Shown: positions 47,497 through 55,312 of the stretch, piece after piece
Position numbering within the stretch: the first letter of the stretch is position 1
Layout: every line of letters starts with the position of its first letter
Assembly (NCBI RefSeq): GCF_007993795.1
Contig: NZ_CP042476.1
Span: 620,001-684,000 of the forward strand
Length of the DNA stretch: 64,000 nucleotides
Source of the DNA: Antarcticibacterium arcticum
GTDB lineage: Bacteria > Bacteroidota > Bacteroidia > Flavobacteriales > Flavobacteriaceae
Reading direction: 5' to 3'
Program-made: the position numbers and the translations under genes
Notes under the pieces: model-generated
Seen by the model: the letters and a program-made list of their open reading frames with translations, nothing else
Told to the model about the DNA's origin: nothing
Database searches by the model: none

Positions 47497-48354
47497 TTAA
47501 AATCCAAATCCTCTTTTAATTTCTCGTTTTACTGCGTGCTTCAAAATGTTCGCCGCCAGTTTGGTTGGCAAACTCACTGCTTTATTTAGCATAAAAAGCT
47601 CTGTATTGTTTTTTATAAAATTTTTGACCCCAACCGTTGCAGCCATTTGTTTCCCGATATTACCAATACTCATGGACCTGTGAATTTCGCTACCCTTGAG
47701 ATTGAAGCCATCAAATCGAAACCTGAAACCCTGGAGCTTATTGGCTTTATTAATACAGGGTATAACTTCTATTTTGCTTATTTTCATCACCTCTATATAT
47801 TCTTTAAAAGTTTTGGGTTGAAACTGCTTCATAGTAATATCGTGTCTGCGTTTTATTTCGGATCGTATATCCCTCAGATTAAATTCTTTTTCGACCTGTA
47901 ACTGTTTTACCGTTGTGAGTTGCATTTGTTCCGCTACTTTTTCAGCAGCCTGCTGACTGCGTTTTCCAATAAAGCTGTCATTGTATGCCTTGCCATTGAA
48001 GTCTATCCGGTTGACATAAAGGTGAATGTGTTTATGATCTTTATCCTTATGAACAAAAGCGATTGCCTGCCGCTCTCCAAGTTTCATCTCTTTCATAAAC
48101 CTTTCACAAATTTCCTTCAGGCTTTTTTGGTTTAGATTTCTACCATCTTCAATCGTGGGGCTCAGGACAAAAGAGAGTGTGTTTTTCTGGCAATTCTGAT
48201 TCATCTGCTGGATGAACCTAAATTCGGAAGTAATCTCGGAAGGATTTTCTCCGGCCAGATTTTGGCTGAATACTACTTCCGCATTCTTCTCCTGGTTCCA
48301 ACCATACATCATTGATGCCCTAGTATGGGAGATAGCTTTGCCTTTTCCAATCAT
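47497..48354 (-). CDS. Relaxase / mobilisation nuclease (MOB-P like)
   Basis: 285 residues. The metal-binding three-histidine motif is clear: H..DKDHKHIHLYVNRI with His102, His107, His109 and His111. N-terminal candidates for the nucleophilic tyrosine include Tyr17 in MMYGWN. It nicks the origin of transfer and leads the strand into a helper's conjugation machine. It overlaps the MobC gene by ATGA. Shorter than plasmid relaxases, as usual for Bacteroidota mobilizable islands. Confidence 0.88.
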   Translation of the reverse strand: MIGKGKAISHTRASMMYGWNQEKNAEVVFSQNLAGENPSEITSEFRFIQQMNQNCQKNTLSFVLSPTIEDGRNLNQKSLKEICERFMKEMKLGERQAIAFVHKDKDHKHIHLYVNRIDFNGKAYNDSFIGKRSQQAAEKVAEQMQLTTVKQLQVEKEFNLRDIRSEIKRRHDITMKQFQPKTFKEYIEVMKISKIEVIPCINKANKLQGFRFRFDGFNLKGSEIHRSMSIGNIGKQMAATVGVKNFIKNNTELFMLNKAVSLPTKLAANILKHAVKREIKRGFGF

Positions 48355-48878
48355 TTTTTAATCTTTTGAAGGTGCAGTTTTATTTCATCTGCTAATTGAT
48401 AAACAGCCTGCGAAAGTCCCGGATCTTTTTTTCGGAACATATTCCCGATAGACTTGAAGTTATTATGGAATTTGATGAGCGCTTTATAGATCTCCAAATG
48501 GTTATCAGTCAGCCTCTCCTTGATATCTTTATCAGAAGCAGCCTCCCTGCAATATGCACTAAGAGATAATCCGCTTCTTTTCGCCTTGACCAATAGCAAC
48601 TTCTTTTCATAGACGGAACATCTGAATTTCACGAGTTCCCTTTTCGCCTTAAACATCTCTTTTTTCTTGCGACCAAAGGGAGCAATCATTTTTGTGCCCA
48701 CAGGCACACATCTTGAATTGCTACTCAAAATACTTTCGCTAGTTCCAGCTGCTTTAGATTCAAAATCTTTCGCTGAAATATAGTTGCTGTCTTTTAGAAG
48801 CTTTGAAGGAATAATCAATTGTTCCTTAGGTTCCTTTTCTCTTAATGGGAGTCCTCTTTTCATCTCTAAGTTTGTCAT
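48351..48878 (-). CDS. MobC-like relaxosome accessory protein
   Basis: 175 residues. The pattern 'VKFRCSVYEKKLLLVKAKRSGLSLSAYCREAA' is the ribbon-helix-helix region of MobC/MobA accessory proteins, followed by a helical segment KFHNNFKSIGNMFRK. It binds the transfer origin and assists nicking. Its 5' end overlaps the primase gene by 53 bases; an ATG at 48863 would shorten this. Confidence 0.8.
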   Translation of the reverse strand: MTNLEMKRGLPLREKEPKEQLIIPSKLLKDSNYISAKDFESKAAGTSESILSSNSRCVPVGTKMIAPFGRKKKEMFKAKRELVKFRCSVYEKKLLLVKAKRSGLSLSAYCREAASDKDIKERLTDNHLEIYKALIKFHNNFKSIGNMFRKKDPGLSQAVYQLADEIKLHLQKIKK

Positions 48879-49710
48879 TTAAGTCATTATAATCTTTATA
48901 AGAAAACCGCTTATCGGTTGCATTTGAGAATTGTCGGAGTAGGAAAATAGTGGCCTTTTCGCCTGCCAAATCATTGTCCATATAGAGGAATACCTCTTCA
49001 TATTCAGAAATAAAAACCTGAATGTTTTTTACGAAGGCAACAGAGTTTAGAATAATAGCATCAGAACTTTTTACCAGGTCTTCCTCGAGGGTGGCCAGGG
49101 ATAAGAAGTCAAACATCCCTTCTGTAACCAACAAAGTTTTAGAAGCTCTGGATACGTAGGTATAGCTTTTAGGGGAGCTGGAATTTTTATAATATTTATT
49201 GCGTAATTCCCAACCTCCGAGATGATTTTGCAGACCAATAGAATAATATTTCTTCTTTTTGATCTGATATTGAACCTCCTTGCAGAATTTTCTGGCTATT
49301 CCAACAGGTATTTTTCTATGCTTTAAAAACTGAATTAAAGCCGGATTTTTTATTTCCTGAATTCCGGAAATTATTATTTCTCCAGTAGGTTTCTTTTTTA
49401 AAATTTCAGCAGGCGGGCGAAAATAAAAATGATCTGCATTCTCTGATAGGTATAACAGACTTTCCTGAAACGTACAATTTAGAAGAAGCATTACCAGGTC
49501 AATTACATTACCACCTTTACCTTCTCCGAAGTCATACCATAAATTCTTAACTAAAGAAACATTGAAAGAGGCTTGTGTTTCTGACCGCAGGATACTCAGA
49601 AACCAAGCTTCTTTCTCCGATTTCCTGGTGGGGTAGTGCCCAAGTTTCGCAAGTGTTTTTACTATGCATATTCTCCGGGCACTACTCCACGATATGTTAT
49701 GTGTTTTCAT
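48826..49710 (-). CDS. Primase-like protein (CHC2-like N-terminus plus TOPRIM)
   Basis: 294 residues. The N-terminal 100 residues follow the DnaG zinc-finger-domain pattern (ASFNVSLVKNLWYDFGEGKGGNVIDLVM), but the zinc ligands are not evident. A TOPRIM domain follows with TEGMFDFLSL and YMDNDLAGEKA. It primes replication of the excised or transferred element. It is paired with the VirE-type helicase upstream, as in many Bacteroidota islands. Confidence 0.82.
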   Translation of the reverse strand: MKTHNISWSSARRICIVKTLAKLGHYPTRKSEKEAWFLSILRSETQASFNVSLVKNLWYDFGEGKGGNVIDLVMLLLNCTFQESLLYLSENADHFYFRPPAEILKKKPTGEIIISGIQEIKNPALIQFLKHRKIPVGIARKFCKEVQYQIKKKKYYSIGLQNHLGGWELRNKYYKNSSSPKSYTYVSRASKTLLVTEGMFDFLSLATLEEDLVKSSDAIILNSVAFVKNIQVFISEYEEVFLYMDNDLAGEKATIFLLRQFSNATDKRFSYKDYNDLNDKLRDEKRTPIKRKGT

Positions 49711-49728
49711 TTTCTTCCAATTTTGTAT

Positions 49729-49888
49729 TACCCAATTACCCGGGCCAGGAAATACAGATGTTTATTTCTTTTTTCGCCCGATTATCTATTTACCCAATTA
49801 CCCCTATGGGTAGATGTTTTGAAACTCAATTACCTCAGTCAAGATCTTTTGTTGTGTGGGCTTTAGCAGCTGTTGTGGTAATTGGGTA
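49729..49888. repeat. Three exact TACCCAATTACC repeats, candidate iterons/origin
   Basis: TACCCAATTACC occurs at 49729-49740 and 49791-49802 (direct, 62 bp apart) and inverted at 49877-49888, with a half copy CAATTACC near 49827. The 180-bp gap lies between the helicase and primase genes and has no ORF, the usual place for a replication origin or autoregulatory operator of the element. Confidence 0.65.
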
Positions 49889-49890
49889 AT

Positions 49891-51090
49891 TTATTTCTGT
49901 AAAAGTTCTAAAGGAGAGTTATTAAATAAAGGTTTGATCAGGTAACCATACACTCTCATTTTAGGCGACTTTATTCTTTCGTAATCCAAAGCTTTTAAAG
50001 CCCGCCCCATATTGTACATGTTCAGGCGGGGATTTATGCAAACCAGCTGGATCAGGATGTCTGAAGCAGTTTTAAAATCTTCCGGATCTGAGCTTTTGGT
50101 ATAGTACTTACAAAGCAGTTCTTCCTCCATTGTAGATTCCCTGTAAATCCTGTTCCTGAGTTCATTTTGAGCTATATCACCCAGAGTTAGTTCAGGAGAA
50201 AAGTTTTCATCTACATAAGCCAGGTAATAAGCCTGAGACCAAACTTTATCAATGGAAATCTCCTTTGAATAGGAAAAGTGGATCCTATCTTTCAGTTCAA
50301 AGCATAGCCATCTAACAGATCCTGTTTCATCATTCAGGAAAGTTGCCCGGTTCGTAGATCCAATAAAGCTACAGGTGCGATGGAGGGTGGAGTTTTTGCG
50401 GTCATAGGGCAGCCGCTCATTAATCATTGTCTTGGAAAAGTAAGCCTTGAGAGCATTTATTTCTTTTTTTGCCAGGATCGACAATTCGTCAAGGTTGATC
50501 AGAAAGTTCCGTGTCAGCTGAATTCTTGCATCCTTGTCTGTTGTCATATCTTCTGCAAAATATTTTGAAAGGTCAGGAGGGCAAAGGAACCTGCACCAGG
50601 TTGACTTTCCTGAATTCTGTTGAGGGTGAACCAGCACCAGGCATTGCTTATTGAAATAATCTTTTTCAAGACCACATTTAACTGTTCGGACCAACCATTT
50701 TCTGAAATGGTAGAGAAATAGATCAGGTTCTTTGAGGGGAAGATAGGAGGCAAGACTTCTTATATAATCCTCCCCGGACCATTTCGGCAGCACCCTAAAA
50801 TACTCCTCTATCGGGTTAAATTTTGGAACAAATTGGGACCTAAGAAATATTTCCAGTTTTGCCGGATTAACTTCCATATTGGATCGAGCCAGTTCGATCA
50901 GGAAAGAATTCATATCCAGGATCTGCCAGGCATTCTTGTTTTTTAGCGAGATCTGAAATTCGTGGCCCAATTCGTCGTACCGGATATCATATTTCTCATC
51001 GGTGTATTCAAAGATGAAGTCATAAATAGTTTTCTTCTTCTGCTCTTTTACTCCATATAGCTTTTCCTCGTTGCCGGACATAATAGACAC
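49891..51090 (-). CDS. VirE-type (virulence-associated E) helicase
   Basis: 399 residues. The VirE domain holds the P-loop LVHPQQNSGKSTWCRFL (about 152-168), FLINLDELS as Walker B, then 'RTCSFIGSTNRATFLNDETGSVRWLCFEL' with the sensor Asn and Arg finger. Such SF3-like ATPases unwind the origin during replication of integrated elements. It lies 10 bp from the HTH gene and faces the primase across the repeat region. Confidence 0.88.
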   Translation of the reverse strand: MSIMSGNEEKLYGVKEQKKKTIYDFIFEYTDEKYDIRYDELGHEFQISLKNKNAWQILDMNSFLIELARSNMEVNPAKLEIFLRSQFVPKFNPIEEYFRVLPKWSGEDYIRSLASYLPLKEPDLFLYHFRKWLVRTVKCGLEKDYFNKQCLVLVHPQQNSGKSTWCRFLCPPDLSKYFAEDMTTDKDARIQLTRNFLINLDELSILAKKEINALKAYFSKTMINERLPYDRKNSTLHRTCSFIGSTNRATFLNDETGSVRWLCFELKDRIHFSYSKEISIDKVWSQAYYLAYVDENFSPELTLGDIAQNELRNRIYRESTMEEELLCKYYTKSSDPEDFKTASDILIQLVCINPRLNMYNMGRALKALDYERIKSPKMRVYGYLIKPLFNNSPLELLQK

Positions 51091-51100
51091 TGTTTAATGA

Positions 51101-51391
51101 TTAGAATCTCCTCTTGTTTCTGAAGGTGTATTCTAGTGCTTCAGATTTTATTTCATTTGAAGATTTCCTCGTATCAGAAAGCAGCCATTGGTCAAGTTTT
51201 TCTTTAGAGAAGTAAATCATTTTACCTCGAGGCTTGGAAAATGGAATTTCACCCTTTGCTGTTAGCTTGTATAAATAGCTTCGGGAAATCCCGGTATATT
51301 CACTCGCTTCTTCCAGGGACATGACCGTTTTACTTGCACGTAATAAGCTCTCAATACGGTCTAATTGTTCTAAAATTTTTAAAGTTTCCAT
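51101..51391 (-). CDS. Excisionase-like HTH protein (HTH_17)
   Basis: 96 residues. LEEASEYTGISRSYLYKLTAKGEIPFSKPRGKMIYFSKEKLDQWL is the MerR-like HTH_17 domain found next to replication genes of Bacteroidota integrative elements. It probably acts as an excision/replication regulator. It heads the replication-mobilisation operon. Confidence 0.85.
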   Translation of the reverse strand: METLKILEQLDRIESLLRASKTVMSLEEASEYTGISRSYLYKLTAKGEIPFSKPRGKMIYFSKEKLDQWLLSDTRKSSNEIKSEALEYTFRNKRRF

Positions 51392-51604
51392 AAATCAGGT
51401 TTTGAAGATTAGTAAAGGAACAAATGCGCCTTGTTCCCTGAATTCTGGAGCTAAACTAGGAAGGGAAAAAATGGAGAATGTGTGCTTTTCGTACTGGGTA
51501 TGTAAAATTGCCGATGTTGTATGTGTTTCATAAAATTTTTTAATGAATGTTGGGAAGGTAGGATGAATGCAGATTTTGAGGAATTAACTTTAAATTTTGT
51601 GAAG

Positions 51605-51622
51605 TATATGTTTTGCCATATA
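51605..51622. promoter_or_regulatory. Operator-like repeat 1 upstream of hipB
   Basis: TATATG-N6-CATATA. The same arms form a perfect 18-bp palindrome at 51645, exactly 40 bp away (about four helical turns). Confidence 0.6.
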
Positions 51623-51644
51623 AATTTAATTTATTTCTACATTC

Positions 51645-51662
51645 TATATGTTTAAACATATA
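51645..51662. promoter_or_regulatory. Operator-like repeat 2 upstream of hipB
   Basis: TATATGTTTAAACATATA, a perfect 18-bp palindrome with the same arms as the 51605 site. A half-site CATATA at 51696-51701 abuts the hipB start. Probably bound by the HipB-like repressor. Confidence 0.65.
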
Positions 51663-51702
51663 ATAGTGTATATTTGATAAAATTTATATCAGATTTCATA
51701 TA

Positions 51703-51909
51703 ATGAATAGTCTTTCACAATTTTTAAAGGAAAAAAGAAAAGAGAATAATCTTACCCAGGAGGAGTTTGCTGAAAGAGCAGGAGTGGCTTTAACCGTCGT
51801 AAGGAAAATTGAGCAAGGGAAAGAAAATCTGAATTTAGAAAAAGTAAACCATGTGCTAAAAATGTTTGGTCATGTACTGGCACCGGTGGAGCAAAAAGAA
51901 ATTTTCTAA
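51703..51909 (+). CDS. hipB: HipB-like HTH antitoxin/repressor
   Basis: 68 residues, nearly all one XRE helix-turn-helix (LTQEEFAERAGVALTVVRKIEQGKENLNLEKVNHVLKMFG). Its length and position before the split HipA genes identify it as HipB-like. It represses the operon at the two upstream palindromes and binds the toxin complex. The stop lies 6 bp before the next gene. Confidence 0.85.
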   Translation: MNSLSQFLKEKRKENNLTQEEFAERAGVALTVVRKIEQGKENLNLEKVNHVLKMFGHVLAPVEQKEIF

Positions 51910-51915
51910 CAGGCT

Positions 51916-52251
51916 ATGAGAAAGGCAGAAATTTTTTATAATAATAGTTTGGCAGGTGTTTTAACGGAGACTGATGAGGGAGAGTACATTTTCGAGTATG
52001 ATAAGATCTTCATAAAGGAAAATCCAAACCACTTTCTAACATTCACAATGCCGGTGAGAGAAGAACCCTATGTAGAAAAGCATCTTTTTGCCTTTTTCGA
52101 AGGTCTAATTCCGGAAGGTTGGTTACTTGATATTGCTTCAAAGAACTGGAAAATAAACAGGAGAGACCGCATGGGCCTGCTTTTGGCCTGTTGTAAAAGC
52201 TGTATTGGTGCAGTCAGTGTTTATTCAATAGCTGAGGGAAATGAAGAATAG
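51916..52251 (+). CDS. HipA N-terminal subdomain protein (HipS-like)
   Basis: 111 residues. It corresponds to the N-subdomain-1 of HipA (AEIFYNNSLAGVLTETDEGEYIFEY; LTFTMPVREEPY; FFEGLIPEGWLLD). As a separate gene this is the HipS component of HipBST systems, where HipS rather than HipB neutralises the kinase. It overlaps the kinase gene by 11 bases. Confidence 0.82.
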   Translation: MRKAEIFYNNSLAGVLTETDEGEYIFEYDKIFIKENPNHFLTFTMPVREEPYVEKHLFAFFEGLIPEGWLLDIASKNWKINRRDRMGLLLACCKSCIGAVSVYSIAEGNEE

Positions 52252-53191
52252 ATGTCTTTACTGTTATAAAGAACTACAAAAATCGGATTTTAATGATTTC
52301 CACAGAAGCTGTGTCAAAATCTTTTTTGGTACAGAAGAACCGCCAGAACTAAGTTATTCTCTAGACCAGATGGTGGATTTAGCAAAGAATGTTGTCGAAA
52401 GAAGCATTGCTGTTCCCGGAGTTCAGCCAAAATTATCACTTTCTTTAGTCGAAGGTTCTTTAAATGAAGAAGGGCAGAGGCTTACGGTAGTGGGAGCATT
52501 AGGAGGAAAATACATTTTGAAACCACCTTCAGAATCCTTTCCTCAAATGCCGGAAAACGAACATGTGACGATGAGAATTGCCGAAGCCTTTGGAGTGAAT
52601 ATTGTACTCTCTAGTTTAATTCGACTTCAGAGTGGTGAGTTGTCTTACATCACAAGAAGAGTAGATCGCACTGATGCAGATGAGAAAATTCATATGCTCG
52701 ACATGTTCCAGATCCTGGAAGCCACAGATAAATATAAGGGCTCAATGGAAAGGGTTGGAAAGGCAATCGGAAAATATTCAAATAACACATTACTGGATAA
52801 GCTCTACTTTTTTGAATTAGCTGTTTTAAGTTTCCTGACTGGAAATAATGATATGCATCTTAAAAATTTTTCCCTTATTAAAAGAGGAGACATTTGGTCA
52901 TTGTCTCCTGCTTATGATTTGTTGAACGTTTCTATTGTTAATCCGGATGATGATGAAGAATTTGCTTTGACCCTGGAGGGTAAAAAGAATAAACTTAGGA
53001 AAGAAAATTTTTTATGCTTAGGTGAAAACCTGGAACTGAACAGCAAACAGATTACTGGTGTTATCAAGAGATTTATCAAAAATAAAAAACTTGCTATTGC
53101 CTGGATCAGGAATTCATTTCTGTCAGAAGATTACAAGGAAAAGTATATAGCCTTAATAGAAGAGCGTTATTCTGTCTTGATGGAAGAATAA
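52241..53191 (+). CDS. HipT-like kinase toxin (HipA C-terminal domain)
   Basis: 316 residues, lacking the HipA N-subdomain. The N-terminus has CLYCYKEL...FHRSC, a possible zinc knuckle. Kinase motifs: Gly-rich AVPGVQPKLSLS (57-68), ILKPP with the ATP lysine (Lys94), catalytic TGNNDMHLKNF (Asp204, Asn209) and metal-binding SPAYDLLN (Asp226). HipA-type kinases phosphorylate aminoacyl-tRNA synthetases and stop growth. This split form is common in Bacteroidota; substrate unknown. Confidence 0.85.
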   Translation: MKNRCLYCYKELQKSDFNDFHRSCVKIFFGTEEPPELSYSLDQMVDLAKNVVERSIAVPGVQPKLSLSLVEGSLNEEGQRLTVVGALGGKYILKPPSESFPQMPENEHVTMRIAEAFGVNIVLSSLIRLQSGELSYITRRVDRTDADEKIHMLDMFQILEATDKYKGSMERVGKAIGKYSNNTLLDKLYFFELAVLSFLTGNNDMHLKNFSLIKRGDIWSLSPAYDLLNVSIVNPDDDEEFALTLEGKKNKLRKENFLCLGENLELNSKQITGVIKRFIKNKKLAIAWIRNSFLSEDYKEKYIALIEERYSVLMEE

Positions 53192-53216
53192 AATCTGGAG
53201 TCGAATGCAATTTGCC

Positions 53217-53936
53217 CTACTCAAACTTCTGAAAGATCATATTTAAATCGGTGTGTCGTTTGGAATAAGTACTTCTTGTAGGGGCATTCTTTATGGTGTT
53301 GTATTTATATGTTTTACCATCAGGTCGTAGAACAAGCTTTGAATTATTAAAAAAGTTTTTTAAAGTTAGGTTATTTGAAGGAAAAGCTTTTACTAAATAG
53401 TCATAGAATTCTCTGGAACTGGGGCCATCCATCTTTAAGTGAATCTTAGATTGATGGCTGGTCCAATCTTCAAGTAAAACTTTTTGGAAATCATCAAGAG
53501 AAGTCTTATCCTGATCCAGGAGTTCATACCTTTTCATCTCATTGTATAGCTCTGTTATTTGACTCTGCGAAATTGAAAGATTGAAATTTTCAGAAACTGT
53601 TTTGGTTCCATTCTTTATTTGAGACAAGAAGGAACTACGGAATTTCTCTGTCCAGGAAAACTGGCAAAGTAAAAATCCGAAAGAAAAAACTACTGAAGAA
53701 ATTAGCTCCAACGACAAACTTTCATTCTTTACAAAAATGTAGGATGAAGTCATTAGGTGCATGAAAAATAGTCCGACCAGGTGAAAAAGAATTCGTGGTT
53801 TTTCTAATTGCTTTTGCCAATAGTAAGGTTCATTCAGGAAATATTGCAAAAAACCTGGAACGAAATGGATTGCTAATCGCCCGAAGGTAAATATAAATGC
53901 CAGAGCGGTTAGATATTGAAAAAGATCAAAGTTCAT
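53217..53936 (-). CDS. Membrane protein of unknown function linked to the integrase
   Basis: 239 residues. Three hydrophobic helices lie in the first 110 residues, then a soluble C-terminal part of 130 residues with no recognised motif. Its start lies inside the 3' end of the integrase gene (11-base overlap), so it is translated with it. It is the only integrase-coupled gene on the island. Possible roles are regulation of excision or an unrelated cargo function. Confidence 0.5.
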   Translation of the reverse strand: MNFDLFQYLTALAFIFTFGRLAIHFVPGFLQYFLNEPYYWQKQLEKPRILFHLVGLFFMHLMTSSYIFVKNESLSLELISSVVFSFGFLLCQFSWTEKFRSSFLSQIKNGTKTVSENFNLSISQSQITELYNEMKRYELLDQDKTSLDDFQKVLLEDWTSHQSKIHLKMDGPSSREFYDYLVKAFPSNNLTLKNFFNNSKLVLRPDGKTYKYNTIKNAPTRSTYSKRHTDLNMIFQKFE

Positions 53937-55068
53937 AATCCATTTCCAGCTCAGGTATCAAATAAGCCGCTTCCTTTTTCTTTTTGTCTACTATTTTAGC
54001 ATAAACCTGTGTGGTTCTAATTTCCTTGTGACCCAGAACTTTTGACACCGTGTAGATATCTGCTCCATTTTCGAGCAGGAGTACCGCATGAGTATGCCTA
54101 GCGCTATGAAAAGTGATATGTTTAGTAATTCCTGCCCTCATACACCATCTGAGAATTTCAGCATTAAAATGGGCTCCGTATTTTAAACCCTGAAATACCC
54201 GATCATTTTCATTTTTTCTTTTGCCTAAAAGCTTTCTTGCCTGGCTGGAAATAAATTGATACTCCTGACCGGATGTTTTCTTTTGCTTAAAAACCAAACG
54301 AGTTTCTTCTTCCTCGTCCCGCACTTCAGACCAGGTGAGCTTATTTATATCGCTCCATCTTAAACCAGTTAGGCAACTAAACATAAAAGCTGATTTTAAA
54401 ACTGGATGTTTGCAAAATGCTTTAGCCATAGCCTGAAGCTCTTCCTGAGTTAGATGCTCTCTTGATGTTTCACCCTCGGCAAAACCCTTTACAGCTGTCG
54501 CAAAATTTCTCCTGGTATAACCATCCTCAAACGCCTGTCTTAACGCTGCTTTAAATTTATTGAAATAGGTGTATTTCGTATTTTGAGATAGAGGAGTATT
54601 GGATTTGGTCCTGGAGGTTTTATTCAAATATTTCTTGAAACCCAAAACGAAATCTTCATCAATATCCTCAAAAGTTATTTTTTTCTTTTTGCAGTAGTCT
54701 TCTATATGATTTTGAGCTGCATCCCAATTGTCATAATTTCCTTTGCTTTCAAATCGTTCTTCTTTCAACTTGTCATAGTAGGTAAGGAATAACAACTTAT
54801 CCTTCGATCTATCTTTAATTCCATATTTCCCCTGGGCATATTCTGCTTTGCGAATAGATAAAATTTGTTCAGCTCTTAAAAGCGTTTCAGCATTTTCCTT
54901 TTTTTCAGAAGGGGTTTGCGGTGAAATGTATAGGTACTCCTTCAGGTATTCAAATTCCCTATTGTGAGTTTGTTTTCCCTCTGCATCCCGAACTTTACCT
55001 TTATAGTACTCAATATAAAGGCTATACTTACCCGTGGCAAGTTTCTTCTTCTTTAACTTAATCTTCAT
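53926..55068 (-). CDS. Tyrosine recombinase (island integrase)
   Basis: 380 residues. Catalytic residues are complete: Arg237 in LTGLRWSD, His321 and Arg324 in HSARHTH, His347 in LGHKEI and nucleophile Tyr356 in TTQVYA. The N-terminal Arm-like and SAM-like domains (1-190) are of the Bacteroidota phage_int_SAM_5 type. It should insert and excise the island at the mnmE 3' end, 220 bp away. Confidence 0.92.
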   Translation of the reverse strand: MKIKLKKKKLATGKYSLYIEYYKGKVRDAEGKQTHNREFEYLKEYLYISPQTPSEKKENAETLLRAEQILSIRKAEYAQGKYGIKDRSKDKLLFLTYYDKLKEERFESKGNYDNWDAAQNHIEDYCKKKKITFEDIDEDFVLGFKKYLNKTSRTKSNTPLSQNTKYTYFNKFKAALRQAFEDGYTRRNFATAVKGFAEGETSREHLTQEELQAMAKAFCKHPVLKSAFMFSCLTGLRWSDINKLTWSEVRDEEEETRLVFKQKKTSGQEYQFISSQARKLLGKRKNENDRVFQGLKYGAHFNAEILRWCMRAGITKHITFHSARHTHAVLLLENGADIYTVSKVLGHKEIRTTQVYAKIVDKKKKEAAYLIPELEMDYEL

Positions 55069-55110
55069 ATTATTACCCTTTGTATAAATTTAATCAAAAA
55101 AATTAAGCAA

Positions 55111-55184
55111 GGTGTACCAAAGTACACCTCAGGTGTAAAATTTAACAACGAGGTGTACCAAAGGTGTAAAACGGGGTGTACCAA
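55111..55184. repeat. GGTGTACCAA repeats, putative integrase arm sites
   Basis: GGTGTACCAA occurs at 55111-55120, 55152-55161 and 55175-55184, with shorter GGTGTAAAA copies at 55132 and 55163 and an inverted GTACACC at 55122-55128. The cluster sits between the integrase start and the attachment core. Confidence 0.65.
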
Positions 55185-55216
55185 GGTATTTTAATAGGAA
55201 GAAATAGGAAAAACTA

Positions 55217-55238
55217 AAAAGGCTCTAAGGCCTCTTTG
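55217..55238 (-). terminator. Possible terminator after mnmE
   Basis: On the minus strand AAAGAGGC-CTTAGA-GCCTTTTT forms an 8-bp stem (one G-U) with a T-run, 55 bp downstream of the mnmE stop. Confidence 0.45.
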
Positions 55239-55249
55239 TTAATGGGTTT

Positions 55250-55277
55250 TGATATCATTTGATATCAAATGATATCA
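55250..55277. repeat. Three TGATATCA palindromes at 10-bp spacing
   Basis: TGATATCA at 55250, 55260 and 55270, each one helical turn apart, ending 13 bp from the attachment repeat. Candidate binding sites for a directionality factor or the integrase. Confidence 0.6.
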
Positions 55278-55290
55278 AAAAAAAGTACTA

Positions 55291-55312
55291 TTTATTTTCC
55301 AATACAGAAATT
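55291..55312. repeat. Right attachment site at the mnmE stop codon
   Basis: Partner of 16804-16825 (19 of 22 identical). It covers the mnmE stop and the codons for FCIGK, so insertion leaves the gene intact. Confidence 0.8.

Larger units (their letters stand above)
16804..55312. mobile_element. Mobilizable genomic island inserted in the 3' end of mnmE
   Basis: About 38.5 kb. The right end abuts the mnmE stop codon with the integrase gene 220 bp inside, and a 22-bp direct repeat (19 of 22 identical) occurs at 16804-16825 and 55291-55312. The content is integrase, HTH excisionase-like protein, VirE helicase, primase, MobC and relaxase, then toxin-antitoxin and phage-defence cargo. No type IV secretion or coupling-protein genes are present, so mobilisation would need a helper. 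Cargo genes look richer in A+T than the flanks. mnmE 3'-end insertion is also known for SGI1-type islands, whose integrases are only distantly related. Confidence 0.85.

Noticed and set aside
47183..55068. Self-transmissible conjugative element
   Set aside because: A relaxase and MobC are present, but no coupling protein or Tra/VirB genes lie in the island.
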